From the NCBI RefSeq assembly GCF_949987515.2, contig NC_082689.1, positions 8,981,501 to 9,045,500 on the forward strand: a stretch of DNA of 64,000 nt, read 5' to 3'. A program made the position numbers and the translations under genes. The notes under the pieces are model-generated. The model was given only the letters and a program-made list of their open reading frames with translations, had not been told where the DNA came from and searched no databases. Below are positions 12,791-24,959 of this stretch, in pieces; the stretch's first letter is position 1, and the number at the start of each line of letters is the position of its first letter. This stretch comes from Delphinus delphis. Taxonomy: Eukaryota; Chordata; Mammalia; Artiodactyla; Delphinidae.

Positions 12791-13057
12791 TATAAGGGCA
12801 CTAAAATGTCTATGAATTCAATCAAGTTGGGAATCTTCTGCAAAAGATGACAATGGAAGTGATGACAGTAATTACTCTTATTGTTATCTTTTGCAAAAAA
12901 AACTGTCCTGCTAACTACTGTAAGGATGGAGCTCAGCATAAGGAAACATAATTCAAATGCAAATCATTCTTTATAGTCATCTTTTTTAGAAGCAATTTTG
13001 AAATGATTAAGCAGAATTTTCCTTGCTTCTGTTCCCTATTAGTTTACACAACCAAGT

Positions 13058-13107
13058 GTATAATTTACACGTAACTTATAATTTACATGTATAATTTACA
13101 CGTAACT
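13058..13107. repeat. 31-bp-period imperfect tandem repeat
   Basis: The 19-mer gtataatttacacgtaact occurs at 13058 and again at 13089, with a related tataatttacat between. AT-rich local duplication. Confidence 0.8.
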
Positions 13108-13228
13108 AGTTATTATTATTGAGAAATGCCTCAAAGAACCCAGATTTTTTGAGGAGGAGGAGGCTTAAATCATTTATTATTTTGTCTTATATAGTCTTCT
13201 CTTTTTTTGAGTTTCTTTATACCCACTT

Positions 13229-13380
13229 TTTTTTTACATCTTTATTGGAGTATAATTGCTTTACAATGGTGTGTTAATTTCTGCTTTATAACAAAGTGAA
13301 TCAGTTATACATATACATATGTTCCCATATCTCTCTCCTCTTTCATCTCCCTCCTCCCACCCTCCCTATCCCACTATACC
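13229..13380 (-). repeat. artiodactyl/cetacean L1 3' end, antisense, truncated
   Basis: Begins with a T run then 'acatctttattggagtataa ttgctttac', the reverse complement of the young L1 3' end, and stops within the pyrimidine-rich 'ccctatcccac' region. Related copies at 17146 and 39382. Confidence 0.85.
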
Positions 13381-13389
13381 CACTCTTTA

Positions 13390-15100
13390 GCAAAAGAATC
13401 ATTTTAAACAAAGTCCTCTAAATATATATCAATCTATTTTACTGCCTTAAATATTAATTCATTCTCAAAAAGGGATTAGATGATCTCATTAAAAAAAGGA
13501 AGTTCTTAAAGTAAATTAAGATAAAGGATGTGAGATGGAATCTAAAAGTAAACTGAGAAATATTGCTGGTGCCAAATACTTAATAATGAGACCAATTCTA
13601 TTATCATATTAATTTCTAAATTAAAAAAAAATCCTACACACATATGTGTCTCTCCACTAAAGAAAATGTCTGAGTATACTAAGCTGAAAGATCATGGACT
13701 AAAAAAAAAACCTATTAATAACCTTCTGGTGTCAAAGATTACTCTAAACAAGTTTAGTAACCATGAGTCACTGTTAGATGGCTATGCTATGAAAAGGCTA
13801 TTCCCTTCCCCCCTCTTAAATATGCCAGCAAACTTACTCCTCTCATGAAATGAGTGAATATAGCTATTCAACACTGTGAACACATGCATTCACAGTGATG
13901 AAGGGAACCAAGGATAAGCTGAGCAAGGCAGCTATACCTCCTTTACATAGCATGCAGTGGGCAGAGTGTGTAACCAGTCATTATGTATGCAGATCTATGG
14001 GGCTGTCAGCAATGAAAGAACAAATTCCACTCCACCCCACGCCCATGCCCCAATTACCTAAAAATAGGGATGGTAAGATAAACCGTGTTTTCTAAAAGTA
14101 TAAGGAAAGTAGTTTTCAAATTCTCTTTAAAAGGTATGGCACAGTTCCTAAGGGAGTAATCTATTTGTATTATAGACAAGTCTTAATATGGCAACTGTGT
14201 ACCATACAGAACAAGTAAAAACATCAACACACTACAAAGAAAGAAACACTCAAACGTTATATTTATCATTTTGTCTACAAGATCACAAGAAATGAGTGAG
14301 AAAATGCCCATGGATATAATGAATAAAGCAAAAACAGACAAAATTTTACCATGGGTTTGGCAGAGCTAGGAGTGAATACCACCTCTGATTCTAATATAAC
14401 AGGTGTTCTAGGAAACAAGAGCTTTCTTCATGTGGATCGTGAGAATAATAACAACAAATAATTCTACCTCAAAATAAGACGGAGGCCTATTCTCTACAAA
14501 GGCACCTTGCAAAATATGGCGTTGGATATAACAATGTGTCAATCGTACAAAGCTTGAATTCCTTCTAAAAGACCTAAGTGACCACCTAGCCCACACCAAT
14601 ACACATCCAGAAACAGGAACCTTGCGATCTCCCATGGAAGCCAACTTCTACTTATTATTTTCCCTAATATCAGGATGAAATTGGACTCCCTGTTTTTCCT
14701 CCACTCACGGGGCCTTAATTCTATCTCCTGTCACTGTCTGGAAGCTTCCCTTATCTGATATTAGATGATCCCCTAAAAACATTTTACTAAGAGCTCTAGG
14801 GCTCAAATTTTATTCTTTCTCTACATCACACCTCCAGTTCATTCAACTGTTTCTCATGGCAGAACTTTGAATTTCTGTACTAACCTGGTCACTCCCCTCT
14901 CAATATACTCTGGTTTCTCTACATCCTCAAACATGGACTTATTATCTACACAGAGCAGAAGATGATCATTTTGAATTTAGTGTTTTTCTATTATTGCAAC
15001 CTAGGTTTTCAATAGTCTTTTTCAGGTGCTTTATTACATGATCTATTTATTCTCAGGGCAAACATCTGTGGTTTCTAAGCCACCTATATCTCAATTGGTA
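13390..15100. other. intronic DNA, no assigned element
   Basis: No gene recognised. 14650-15080 has a pyrimidine-rich texture seen in very old CR1/L3-like LINEs, but no firm match. Confidence 0.3.
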
Positions 15101-17145
15101 CACGGATAGTCTTTTACTCTCTTCATTGAGTCATAATTAACATACAACAAAGCACACATATTTAAAAGAGTACAATTTGATAACTTTGGTCTTTTGTACA
15201 CACCTCTGAAGCCCTCGAGACAGTGAACATGCCCATCACCACCATGATTCCACTGTAATCCCCTCATACCACCAACCCCACTCTAACCCTCCACATACAT
15301 CCCTGCCAACCCCAAAGCAATCGCTGATCTGTTTTCTGTCATTACGGCTATTCACAGAGTTTTGTATAAACAGAATCATACATTATGTACTATTTATAGT
15401 CTGGCTTCTTTCACTCAACACAATTATTTTGAGATTCATTCATATTGTTGTGTACAGCAATAGTTCATTCCTTTTTATTGCTGAGTAGTATTCCATTCTA
15501 TGGATGTGTCACAACAGGTTTATTCACAGACCTGGGCAATTTCCTGTTGTGGATATTCCAAATAAAGTTGCTATGAACATTTATGTAGAAGTCTTTGTAT
15601 GGACATATATTTCTTGTTCTCTTGGGTAAATACCTAGGAGTGAAATGGCTAGATGTAAGTTTAGCTTTTCAAGAAACGGCCAAACTTTGTTCCAAAGTGG
15701 TTGTATTATCTTACTTTCCCACCAGCAGTTCCAGTTGCTCTGCATAACCACCAGCATTTGATATAGCCAGTATTTTCAATTTTAGCCATTCTGATAGGTG
15801 TGAAGTGGTATCTCATCATAGCTTTACTTTGCAATTTCCTAAGATTAATATCTTTTCAAGTGCTTATCTGAAATCTGTGTATCAGCTTTGGTGAACTGTA
15901 TACTTAATCCATTTTTTTTTTTTTTTACTGGATTGTTTGTTTTCTTTTTTCACATATTCTCAATGTAACCTTTTATCAAATATATGCTTTGCAAAAATTT
16001 TCCTCAGTCTGTGACTTGTCTTTTCATGCTTTCAACAGTGTCTTCTGAAGAGTTGAAGGTTTTAGTGTTGGTGAATTCCAACTTATTATTTTTTTCTTTT
16101 ATTGAGTATGCTTTTGGTGTCATATCTAAGAATTCTTTGCCTATCCCAAGGTCATGAAGATTTTTCTCCTGTTCTCTATAAGCTTTATAATTTTAGGTTT
16201 TACATTTAGTTGTGTGATCCATTTTGAATCAATTTGTGTATATGGTATGAGGCATGGGTCCAACATATTTTTTGCACGTGGCTATCAAATTGTTTCAGCA
16301 CCAATTGTTGAAACTACTGTCCTTTCTCCACTGAATTGCATTCTCACCTTTGTCAAAAATTGTCCATACATGTGTAGGTTTCTTTCTGGATTCTCTATTC
16401 TGTTCTACTGATCTATTTGTCTATCTAATATGTCTTTATGTTGATATCACACTGCTTTGATTACTCCAGCTTTATAATTCTTGAAATCAGATGGTGTGAA
16501 CCCTCCAACTTTTTGTTCCAAGCTGTTTTATTCTAGGTCTTTTGCATTTGCATATATATTTTAGAACCAACTTGTCAATTTCTATTAAAAAGTCCACTGG
16601 GATTACAATGAAGTTATAAATCATTTGGGAGGGAACTGACATTTTAACAATATTGAGTCTTCCAACCCATGAATAAAGTGTATCTCTCGCTTACTAAGGT
16701 CTTTCATTCTCTTAGCAATATTTTGTAGTTTTTAGTGTGCAGGTCTTTCATTTCTTTTGTCAGAGTATCTCTGTTTCATATTTTTTGATGCTATTCCAAA
16801 TGATACTCTTAAATTTCAACTTTGGTTCTGTCATTTCTACTACAGAGAAATACAATTGCTCTTTGTATATCAATATTATAACCTGTAACCTTGCTAAACT
16901 CATACAGTAACTCAACTACGGTTTTTGTAGATTCCTTCATTTCTGAGTAGGTGATCATATCATCAATACAGGTTTTTACTTCTTTCTTTCCATGCCTTTT
17001 ATTTCTTTTTCTTGCCTGACTGCATAGTCTGCAATCTACAAGTACAAAGTTGAATAGAAGAGGTGAAAGTGGACATCCCTGTCTTATTAGTGATCTTAGA
17101 GATAAATGAGCCTTTTACCATTACGTATAATGCTACCTGTAGGAT

Positions 17146-17455
17146 TTTTTTTTAACATCTTTATTGGAGTATAATTGCTTTACAATGGTGTGTTAGTTTC
17201 TGCTTTATAACAAGTGAATTAGCTATACATATACATATATCCCCATATCACCTCCATCTTGCGCCTCCCTCCCACCCTCCCTATCCCATCCCTCTAGGTG
17301 GTCACAAAGCCCACAGCTGAACTCCCTGTGCTATGCACCTACTTCCCACTAGCTATTTTACATTTGGTAGTGTATGTATGTCCATGCCACTCTCTCACTT
17401 CATCCCAGCTTACCCTTCCCACTCCCGCTGTCCTCAAGTCCATTCTCTACCCATA
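17146..17455 (-). repeat. younger L1 3' end nested in the older L1
   Basis: T run, 'aacatctttattggagtata', 'ccctatcccatccctctagg tgg' and 'gtatgtatgtccatgcc' mark a cetartiodactyl L1 3' end in antisense. The host L1 reads 'ctgtaggat' before and 'atagggtttttatacatgcc' after, so the host sequence resumes across the insert. Confidence 0.85.
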
Positions 17456-17651
17456 GGGTTTTTATACATGCCCTTTACTAGGTCAAGGAAGTTCTCTTCT
17501 ATCCTAGTTTGCAGAGTTTTTATCAGGAATGCTAAAATTTGGTTTAGAATTTTTGCGTCTATGTTCATGAGGGATATTAGTCTGTCGTTTTCTTGTAATG
17601 TCTTTGATTTGCGTATCAGGATAATCGTGGACTCATAGAATGAGTTAAGAA

Positions 17652-17861
17652 CTATTCCTCATAAATTTTCTGGAAAAGTTTGTGTAGAAATTGTGTTATA
17701 TTTCCCTTAAATGTTTGGTAGAAATCTCTAGTGAAGCCATCTGTGCCTAGATTTTTCTTTGTGGGAAGATTAACTAAATTTTGAATTACTTTAATAGATA
17801 CAGGGCTATTAAGGTTATCTATTTTTTTCTTGAGTGAGTTTGAGCCATTTGTGTCTTTCAA
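17652..17861 (-). pseudogene. L1 ORF2 reverse-transcriptase fragment
   Basis: A 69-codon open stretch containing GTDGFTRDFYQTF, the decayed form of the L1 reverse-transcriptase region ahead of the catalytic motifs, followed by LLHKLFQKI-like residues. It is part of the antisense L1, has no intact start or end, and is not functional. Confidence 0.85.
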
Positions 17862-18815
17862 GGAATTTGCCTATTTCATCTAAGTTGTTAAATTTATTGG
17901 CAAGTAGTTGTTCATAATATTTCCTTATTACCCTTTTAATACCTGTAGAATCTGTAGTGATGTCAGCTCTCTTATTCCAGATATTGGTAATTGTTTTTAT
18001 CTCCTGATGAGTCTTAGCTAGATTTTATTAATTTTATTCAACTTCTGATAGAACCAGTTTTGGTTTTATTTTTTGCTCTGGCTTTTATTTAACTAATTTC
18101 TGCTTTGATCTTTATTTATATCCTTTCTCCTTACTTTATAATTTGCTCTCCTTTTTCTACTTTCTTAAGGTAGAAGCTGAGACCTTTCTTCTTTTCTATC
18201 ATATGCATTTAGTGCTATAAAATTTCTGAGTAATGCTTCAGCAACATCTCACTAGCTCTGCTATGTTTTTATTCCACTCAAATAACTTTGATCCATGAAT
18301 TATTTGTAAGTATGATATTTAGTTTCCAAATATTTTGGAATATTTCCAAGGCTCTTTCTGTTATTGATGTCTAATTTAATTCCACTGTGATCACAGGTAC
18401 ATGTCACATACATTTAGCCTTTTACTAGCTGATTTTCTGCCTACTTCTATCAGTCATTGAGATTGGGGTACTGAAATCTCCAATTATAATTGTGGATTTG
18501 ATGGTTTCATCTTCTTGTTTTATCAGTTTTTGCTTTATTTTGCTTTATTTTAAAGCTGTTATTAGGTGCATAAACATTTAAGATTGTTATGTCCCTTGGA
18601 TTAACTGACCCCTATTTTATCATGAAATAACTATCCTGGATAATATTCTTTGCTCTGAAATCTATTTTTGTCTGATATTAATAGAGCCCCTCCAGTTTTC
18701 TTTTGACAAGTGTTAACATGGTATATCTTTCTCCATCCTTTTACTTGTAACCTAATTGTGTCATTGTCACTTTAAGTACATTTCTTGTAGGCACATATAG
18801 TTAGGATTTTTTCTC

Positions 18816-19246
18816 TTTTAACCATTTTTTAAAATCAAAATATAGTTCATTTACAAAGTTGTGTTAGTTTCAGGTGTACAGCAAAGTGATTCAGTTATAC
18901 ATATATATAATATTCTTTTTCAGATTCTTTTCCATTATAGGTTATTATAAGATATTGAATACAGTTCCCTGTGCTATACAGTAGGTTCCTGTTGTTTATC
19001 TGTTTTATATATAGTGATGTGTGTATGTTAATCCCAAACTCCTAATTTATCCCTGCTATACCCCCCCTTTGGTAACCATAAATTTATTTTCTATGTTTGT
19101 GAGTCTATTTCTGGTTTGTAAATAAATTCATTTATATCATTTTTTTTTTAGATTTCACGTAAGTGATATCATATGATATTTGTCTTTCTCTGTCTGACTT
19201 ACTTCACTTAATATGATAATCTCTAGGTCCATCCAGATAGGACTTT
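18816..19246 (-). repeat. second nested L1 3' end
   Basis: Antisense copy of the L1 subfamily found sense at 10016 and 46400: 'caaagttgtgttagtttcag gtg', 'cccaaactcctaatttatcc' and 'ggtccatccagatagga'. The older L1 reads 'atatagttaggattttttct' just before it and 'tgtccaacctgacaatctct' just after, showing clean interruption. Confidence 0.85.
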
Positions 19247-19664
19247 TTTGTCCAACCTGACAATCTCTGCCTTTTAATTGGGGTGTTCAGACCATCTATA
19301 CTTAATGTGATTATTGATATGGTACATTTGAGTTTATCATCTTGCTATTTGTTTTCCATTTGTTCCATCTGTTCCTTAAAGCCATTTTTCCCTCTTTTTC
19401 TGCCTTCTTTTGGTTTAATCAAATATTTTTAGTAATCATGTTGTATTTTCTCCTTTGGTATCTCATCTGTTTAGACCCTAGTACAGAGCTATACTTTCAT
19501 CTGTACTGCATTTTATCAGTTACAATCATGTCCTTCCTCCAACTCCTGCCCCACTACCCCCAGCTCATTGACCCTTCTTTGGTGCCTGATTTAGTCACCT
19601 ATAGAGTTTCCTATCCTTCTCCAATTTTTATCATTCACAAGCTCCGCTAATTAAACCTTTTAAT

Positions 19665-20165
19665 TCTCCTCAGATAAATCAGTGACAATAAATGTTATTA
19701 AAAGTTTAAAGTTGGGGACAGTATCCTGCAACAGATCACCAAAACCCTGCCTAGGTGCTCAGAGTTATCCACTAATCAGATCCACTGGGTATAATTATTC
19801 ATCCAATCAGGAAAAGTGTCCACTAAGCATCCTGAATTACAGGGGAAGATAATTAATAAACACAAAACTATATGGAAGATACTAGGACCAACAGGGTAGA
19901 TCTCTTGAGAAGGGTCATTTATCTCACTATTTCTGTGGGTGGTAGCACTACAAGGGAATGTGATACTTGGTCACCATCATAAAGTTCAGAAGATATCTGG
20001 CTGGGATACCCTCTTATTGGTCATAAACTCAACATACAAATTATTACAACATTCTCAGTAATACATGTTTTATCCTATTCAGTAGAATTAAGAGTTTAGA
20101 AGAGTTACCTTGACAGAACTATGTTAACTCTGTATTCCATTTTCAATAAATAAAAAATAATTATC
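19665..20165. other. intronic DNA, no assigned element
   Basis: AT-rich unique-looking sequence between the L1 and an L2 copy; nothing recognised. Confidence 0.3.
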
Positions 20166-20169
20166 GAGC

Positions 20170-21080
20170 TGTCTTTGGAAAGCTTATGTTCTAACAGAGG
20201 GAAGAACTAGTAAAAACAACAACAAAAAATCATTAAGTATATTAAAGGTGTTAAGTGATACACAGAAAACCAGAGCAAGACCGGGGGAACAGGAATGCCG
20301 GGGACTAGGCTGCATTTTAAATAGGGGGTTGGGTGAAAAGTGACATTTAAGCAAAGACTTGAAGGCAATAAGGGAGTTAGCCAAGCAGAGAGTTGGAGAA
20401 AGAACATTCTAGGTAAAGGGGACAGCCCAATGCAAAAGCCATAAGGCAGGACTGTGACTGAAGTACACAAGGAAAAGCAAGCCAATGTGGGGGGAATACT
20501 AGGAGAAGGGACCATTGAGGTCACAGGCCTGACTGACCAGGGCAAGGGTGGGCATTTATTTTTTGGTAAAAGCACCAGACAGGAAATATTTTAAGCTTTA
20601 TAGGCCACATAAAGTCTCTGTTGCGTAATCTTCTTTGCTTTTTAAACCAACCCTTTAGAAATGTAAAAACCATTCTTAGCTCATGAGCCTTACAAAAACA
20701 GGCCTAGGCAGGATTTGACCTGTAGAACTTAGTTCAGCCCTTGTAAGGATTCTGACTTTTACTCTAAGGGAAATATTATTTGACTCATGTTTTGAAAGAA
20801 TCACTATGGTTGTGGAAAGGCAAGGGAGACCAGTTAGAAGAATACTACAGTAATCCGGAGCAAAGATAATGGTAGCTCAGACCCAGGTAGTGACTAAGAA
20901 AACGGGGTGAAGTGGTCATTAGAGTCTGGCTTTTTAACACCCCCCTTCCCCCCCGCAATAAAGTGGATGTATTTGCTCATGAATTGGATCTGGGAAGTGT
21001 GAAAGGAGTCATGGATGACTCAAGACTTTTGGCCTGAACAACTAGAAGGATGGCGTATCATTAACCATGATTGGAAAGAC
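20170..21080 (-). repeat. antisense L2 LINE interrupted by a DNA transposon
   Basis: Reverse-complement L2: 'agaacattctaggtaaaggg', 'gccataaggcaggactgtga', then after the interruption 'cttttactctaagggaaata', 'agaccagttagaagaatact acagtaatcc' and 'actcaagacttttggcctga'. The 122-residue minus frame at 20207-20575 is L2 remnant. Confidence 0.8.
20545..20765 (+). repeat. old hAT-like non-autonomous element inside L2
   Basis: 'aaatattttaagctttatag gccac' and 'ttacaaaaacaggcctaggc' followed by 'aggatttgacc' match the same family as 10950-11100, in the same orientation. Sits between two halves of an L2 copy, so it inserted later than the L2. Confidence 0.55.
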
Positions 21081-21239
21081 TGTGAGTGGATGTGTGAAAT
21101 GTGTGTTTTGCTTCAAAACAAAGTAGAATTCATATTCCTTAAATTCCAGCACAACTTTGTAGCTACTTTATTAACTCTTCCACAACTTCAGAATCATTTT
21201 TTGTCAGGGTACAAAAAGATCCTGCTGTGATGTGAATGG

Positions 21240-21900
21240 AACTGCTTTAAGCTTAAAAATTAATTTGATAAGAAATGGCATCTTAACTATATTCCATCCA
21301 ATAACATGGACCAAGTATTCTTTTGTACCTCTGAATAAGGTTTTATAGTTCTCTTCATATAGGTTCTGCATACTTCCTGATGAAAGTATTCCCAGACACC
21401 TTATTTTTTTGTTGTTGCTACTGTAAATAAAATACTTTTAAAAAAAAAAATTACAATTTCTAGATCGTTTTGATGGTATTTAGGGAAGCTATGCATTTTG
21501 TATTTAGCTGCCCTAGTGAACTCTCATTTTCACACTGATTCTCTTGTGTTTTGTAAAGATATATGAATATCTCAACATTGTAATTTCCCCTCTTTATTTT
21601 AAATAGCTGTGTTTTTTATTTCTAAACTGTTTCTTTATGTGTTGCCTAGAATTTCCAGAACAACTCTAGATAAAAAGTCATAGCAAGCACCCTGGTTTTA
21701 ATGGGACTACATTCAAGTTTTCAGTCTTAAGTATGATGTCGAAGTTGCTTTTCGTGGTTTTTAATTTAGAGGTTGTATTTTCATCTCTCCATTGTTTTCA
21801 GGTCTCATTCCCTCTTCACCATTTGCATTAGTGCTATTTCCTTCTGAATCTTGATAAGACAGTGAAATCAGAAAGTTCAGGGTTTTCCTCCCTATTTCTA
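21240..21900 (-). repeat. very old antisense L1/HAL1-like fragment
   Basis: 'ttgcctagaatttccagaac' and 'caccctggttttaatgggac' resemble reverse-complement L1 ORF2 sequence ('ctagaacttccagtac', 'catccttgtc'). Highly diverged; the exact family is uncertain. Confidence 0.5.
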
Positions 21901-22044
21901 ATCTATTTCAGGAAAGTAATTTGCATTGATTGCTCCTCAATCTTCAGAGTTGTCCCCTTCCTTTGAAATAAAATTTATTTTTCATAAATTTAACTAATTT
22001 TCTTTGCTTTATTTAGCAGGAGGTCTATTCTTGCTTATGTTTAG

Positions 22045-23060
22045 AGCAAGAATTCTCAACCTCTGTGTTACCAAAAAAGGTTCCCTGAGACCCTTTCAAG
22101 GGGTCCATGAGGTCAAAACTGCTTTCATATCAATGTAAACACATAATTTGCCTTTTTCCACCGTTGCCATTTGCACTGATGGTGTTGACCTCTAGCCTAA
22201 GTCAAGGCAGTGACAACAAACTATAGTAGTTATCGTTGTAGTTTTCATCATCACGCACTCAGCTTCAAAAAACTGTTTCACTTAAGAGTGTCATGAGAAA
22301 GCAGGAAAAAAATTCATTTTATTAAACTTTGACCTGAGTATACATACAACTTTTTAACACTTGGTGTGATAAATAGGAAGTACACATAAAGCACCTTCTG
22401 CCCCTTACTGAAGACTGCTTGTCTTGAAGAAAAGTACTTGTATGATAATGTTTGAGCTATGAGCTGAACAAACTATTTTCTTTATGGAACATCACTTTTC
22501 CTTGAAAGAAAAACTGACAAATTATTCCGGCTTGTATATTTGGCAGACATTTTCTCAAAAATAAACAAAGTGAACCTGTATCCTTAAGGAAAACAACCAA
22601 CGAACAGTATTTGTTGCCAGATTTGAATTTTGAAATTTGAATACAACATAAGTAAGTTTGACCACTTTCCAAAACTTATACTTTTCTGATGAGATCACAG
22701 TGGTGATATTTTAAAATGTGAATTTTTGATACTGAATAATGTGTCAACGTTTGGAAGATGTATGTAACTCAGTGATCCAATATTTTCTAAATGACCAGTG
22801 CATGTTACAAAGTCATGCATGGATAAAGGACCTTTTCAAAGTACTGAGTACGAAAAGTTCATTTATACAGTTTGAGTCTATTACAACCAAGAAACTATCA
22901 ACTGTTGAATTTTGCTGTGGTATCAAAAAATATTCAAAATTATCTGAAAGGCTATTAAAATACTCCTCTCTTTTCCAATTATGCATCTGTATGAGGCCAG
23001 ATTTTCTTCATATACTTCAACCAAAATAACATAACAGCCATCTTTAAAAGAAGTTAGTTT
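22045..23060 (+). repeat. hAT-type autonomous DNA transposon remnant
   Basis: Starts with a terminal region 'agaattctcaacctctgtgt' and 'ttccctgagaccctttcaag gggtcc', typical of a hAT-Charlie element, then runs into a decayed transposase coding region ending near 23035. The 3' terminus is not clearly seen. Confidence 0.75.
22400..23032 (+). pseudogene. decayed hAT transposase (C-terminal part)
   Basis: Frameshifted coding remnants. Around 22440-22600 the DNA reads like the conserved 'gagctgaac...ttatggaacatcacttttc' block; 22739-23029 is open for 96 codons and ends with LSERLLKYSSLFQLCICMRP-type residues, the decayed hATC dimerisation region that normally reads SEKAIKILLPF then a Cys-Glu-Ala-Gly-Phe-Ser motif. 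The Cys-Glu-Ala-Gly motif is altered here (CMRPDF). Non-functional. Confidence 0.7.
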
Positions 23061-23429
23061 CATCATATTATTAACATTTATCTACATCTCTTACTAAGGT
23101 ACGCAAGAAACTGTCTAGAATTTCCATGGAAGATCTAAAGTAAAATTGAATTATAGAAAATTTCACTAATTGTAGATTGCTTCCAGTGACAGAAAGATAC
23201 AACTAAATAGCCTATAATTACAAATCTTAATCCCACGAGCGCGAAATTCCTTTCTTTATAAGAATACAGGTAAACCACAGTCTTAGACTTAAAAAGATGG
23301 TAGAAATTAAGCAGTTTAAGTGTCAACTCAAAACAAAAAACAACCTGCTAAAATAAAAGATAGGATGGAAAATCCTGTTCCAATCAAAACACTCATCCAG
23401 TGAATCATCAGGCATCCAGCCCATGGGAG

Positions 23430-23990
23430 ACAGGTACTGTGGAGGGCACAGGTGGGCCAGAAATGACACATGGGTCAAAGAGCTCAAGGTCTAGTAAGGA
23501 AGAAAAAATATGACACAAATAAATTCATGTTGAAGATGGCAGCACTCCTGCCATTTCCAAAGGAGGTGGCCAAATGGTAGATTCATTTTAGAGTGTAAGG
23601 GTAAGGTCGGGAGAGGGAATATTCTGGGAAGCCATACGGGAAAAAGAAATGAATTGCGTGGTTCTGAAAAATGAATGGGGGCTGAGGGGAAAATGGTGCA
23701 GGGGTGAAAACAAGACAAAGACAGTATGGCTAATTGTTTGCTATTAATTGCTTTCAATGAACAGAGACAAGCTGAGATTGTTAGAGCATACAGAAAAAGG
23801 GAGAAAGGGGTTGAAATTCACCTAGAGAAGCACAGGCCAGGTCACAAAGGGTCTCGTGTACTATGTGAGAAGGCTGAACTGAAGGTTTAAAGCAGGGGAG
23901 ATATTTCAGAAAGAGCCCTAAAGAGGCTACTGCTAAGGTCCATAAAAAAGGTCATGAGGATTTTCGTGAAGTAGGAATGGAAGTTGGGAT
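23430..23990 (-). repeat. antisense L2-like fragment
   Basis: 'agctcaaggtctagtaagga', 'ggccaggtcacaaagggtct' and 'gatatttcagaaagagccct' match reverse-complement L2 phrasing, more diverged than the copy at 20170. Intervening unique sequence is possible. Confidence 0.5.
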
Positions 23991-24492
23991 CAATTCATAA
24001 ACCCCTTAGGAAGTAGGGGTTCATACTATTTATTGAAAGATGATTATTTTTGGGGGGGGGGGACAGATTGGTATGAAAGTCAGGTTTTGGCCTGTGGTGA
24101 CTGGGTAGAAGAAGATACTTGTCATGGATACAGAGAACACAAAAAGAAAATCAGGAGAGGTTATCTCCCTAAGAGGACTACCCGTGGAAACACTGATTTC
24201 AGAAATGAGATAAACTACATCAACAATGAAAAAAAAACCCCGAAATTTAAATAGAATTGAAAACCTCAAATGAAAAACTGAGAAAAAAGTCAAAAATGTA
24301 TTTGTTAGATGGCAGTACAGGAGAAAACACGTGGTGTTTAAGCACCAGCAAATGCCACTTTAGGACTAAATTTTAAAAACCCCAAATAAACCCAAATTGA
24401 GATTTACTGATTTTTAGAAATCACCTCATAACTTGTCTTACATTTGCTCCTAATCAAAAGATTAAAAATATAAAATAAAGCCAAATACACAC

Positions 24493-24606
24493 CTTTTCCG
24501 CTTTTTTGTCAGAGATGTCTTGCTTTTCCAGCACGGCCATGCTCTCCTTCAGGTTCTTCACGATGTCTGCAGGAGATTTGTGAGATTTTCCAAATGGGAA
24601 CGGCAT
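24493..24606 (-). CDS. CAB39: CAB39 (MO25-alpha) first coding exon, codons 1-38
   Basis: The 38 codons begin [20 protein letters not shown] and end at DKKAEK, which I recognise as the N-terminus of MO25-alpha. The paralogue CAB39L differs (it starts differently and has Pro-Ala-Glu-Ile where this has Pro-Ala-Asp-Ile). The full protein is about 341 residues, so this is roughly the first ninth. MO25-alpha is a cytoplasmic helical-repeat scaffold that binds STRAD and holds the kinase LKB1 (STK11) in its active complex, upstream of AMPK; it also activates some STE20-family kinases. The ATG (24606-24604) sits in a strong context, GCCGCCATGC. The exon ends in phase 0 with donor AAG|GTGTGT (GT at 24492-24491). 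A processed copy is unlikely, because the sequence passes into intron rather than the next coding exon. Remaining exons lie beyond base 1. Confidence 0.96.
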
Positions 24607-24648
24607 GGCGGCAGCGACCGGCGCCTCACTGCGCTCTGCCTGCTTCAC
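24607..24648 (-). other. CAB39: CAB39 exon 2, 5'UTR part and splice acceptor
   Basis: Exon 2 opens right after a pyrimidine-rich acceptor reading tgtccccag|gtgaag on the minus strand (AG at 24650-24649). The 42 nt of leader contain no ATG and no stop in the CAB39 frame, so the frame is open through the whole exon. The leader ends in the Kozak-like gccgcc. The acceptor position is seen directly; that this exon follows the CpG-island exon is inferred from gene structure. Confidence 0.85.
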
Positions 24649-24959
24649 CTGGGGACACAGCACATGGTACAAGTGAGAAAAAGTGAGGTGGACAGAAGAC
24701 ATACTTTCTAAACCCTAATCTGAGAAGAAAAACAGTGTTTGAGAAAGTTACTTTATATCGCTTTCAAAATCAGTACTAGGAAACCCACAAATATATAAGA
24801 AATGATAATAAAATTACAGAACACTTTGTACTTTTCAAAATATCTTTTTAATCCCCTGCTCTCCTAACCACCCATTTGAGGAGGAACATGATGGTGCTAA
24901 TGATGGAGGGTAACTAGCACCGCCAGGCTCCCTATTAAGCAATTGAATCCATCATCTAT

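Larger units (their letters stand above)
15110..19660 (-). repeat. long antisense L1 (ORF2 and 3' region) with two nested L1 inserts
   Basis: Reads as a nearly continuous reverse-complement L1: 3'UTR at 15110-15250 ('gagtcataattaacatacaa'), then ORF2 from the 3' end through the reverse transcriptase. Landmarks: 'attgctgagtagtattccat' (15477), 'ctcccaccagcagt'-type block (15717), 'gtggacatccctgtcttatt' (17068), 'gatgtcagctctcttattcc' (17959). Interrupted at 17146-17455 and 18816-19246 by younger L1 ends. ORF2 has many stops. Confidence 0.85.
1..24492 (-). other. CAB39: CAB39 intron 2 (partial)
   Basis: Starts at the GTGTGT donor of exon 2 and runs off the low-coordinate end. No further CAB39 coding segment was recognised in it, so exon 3 (expected to begin with codons for Ala-Thr-Glu-Glu) is outside the window. 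The interval is mostly LINE and SINE sequence. Confidence 0.85.

Noticed and set aside
24493..24648. CAB39 processed pseudogene
   Set aside because: Canonical acceptor and donor flank the segment, and the next coding exon does not follow directly, so it is a genuine exon.
24520..24711. 63-codon plus-strand frame over CAB39 exon 2
   Set aside because: Antisense shadow of the real exon.
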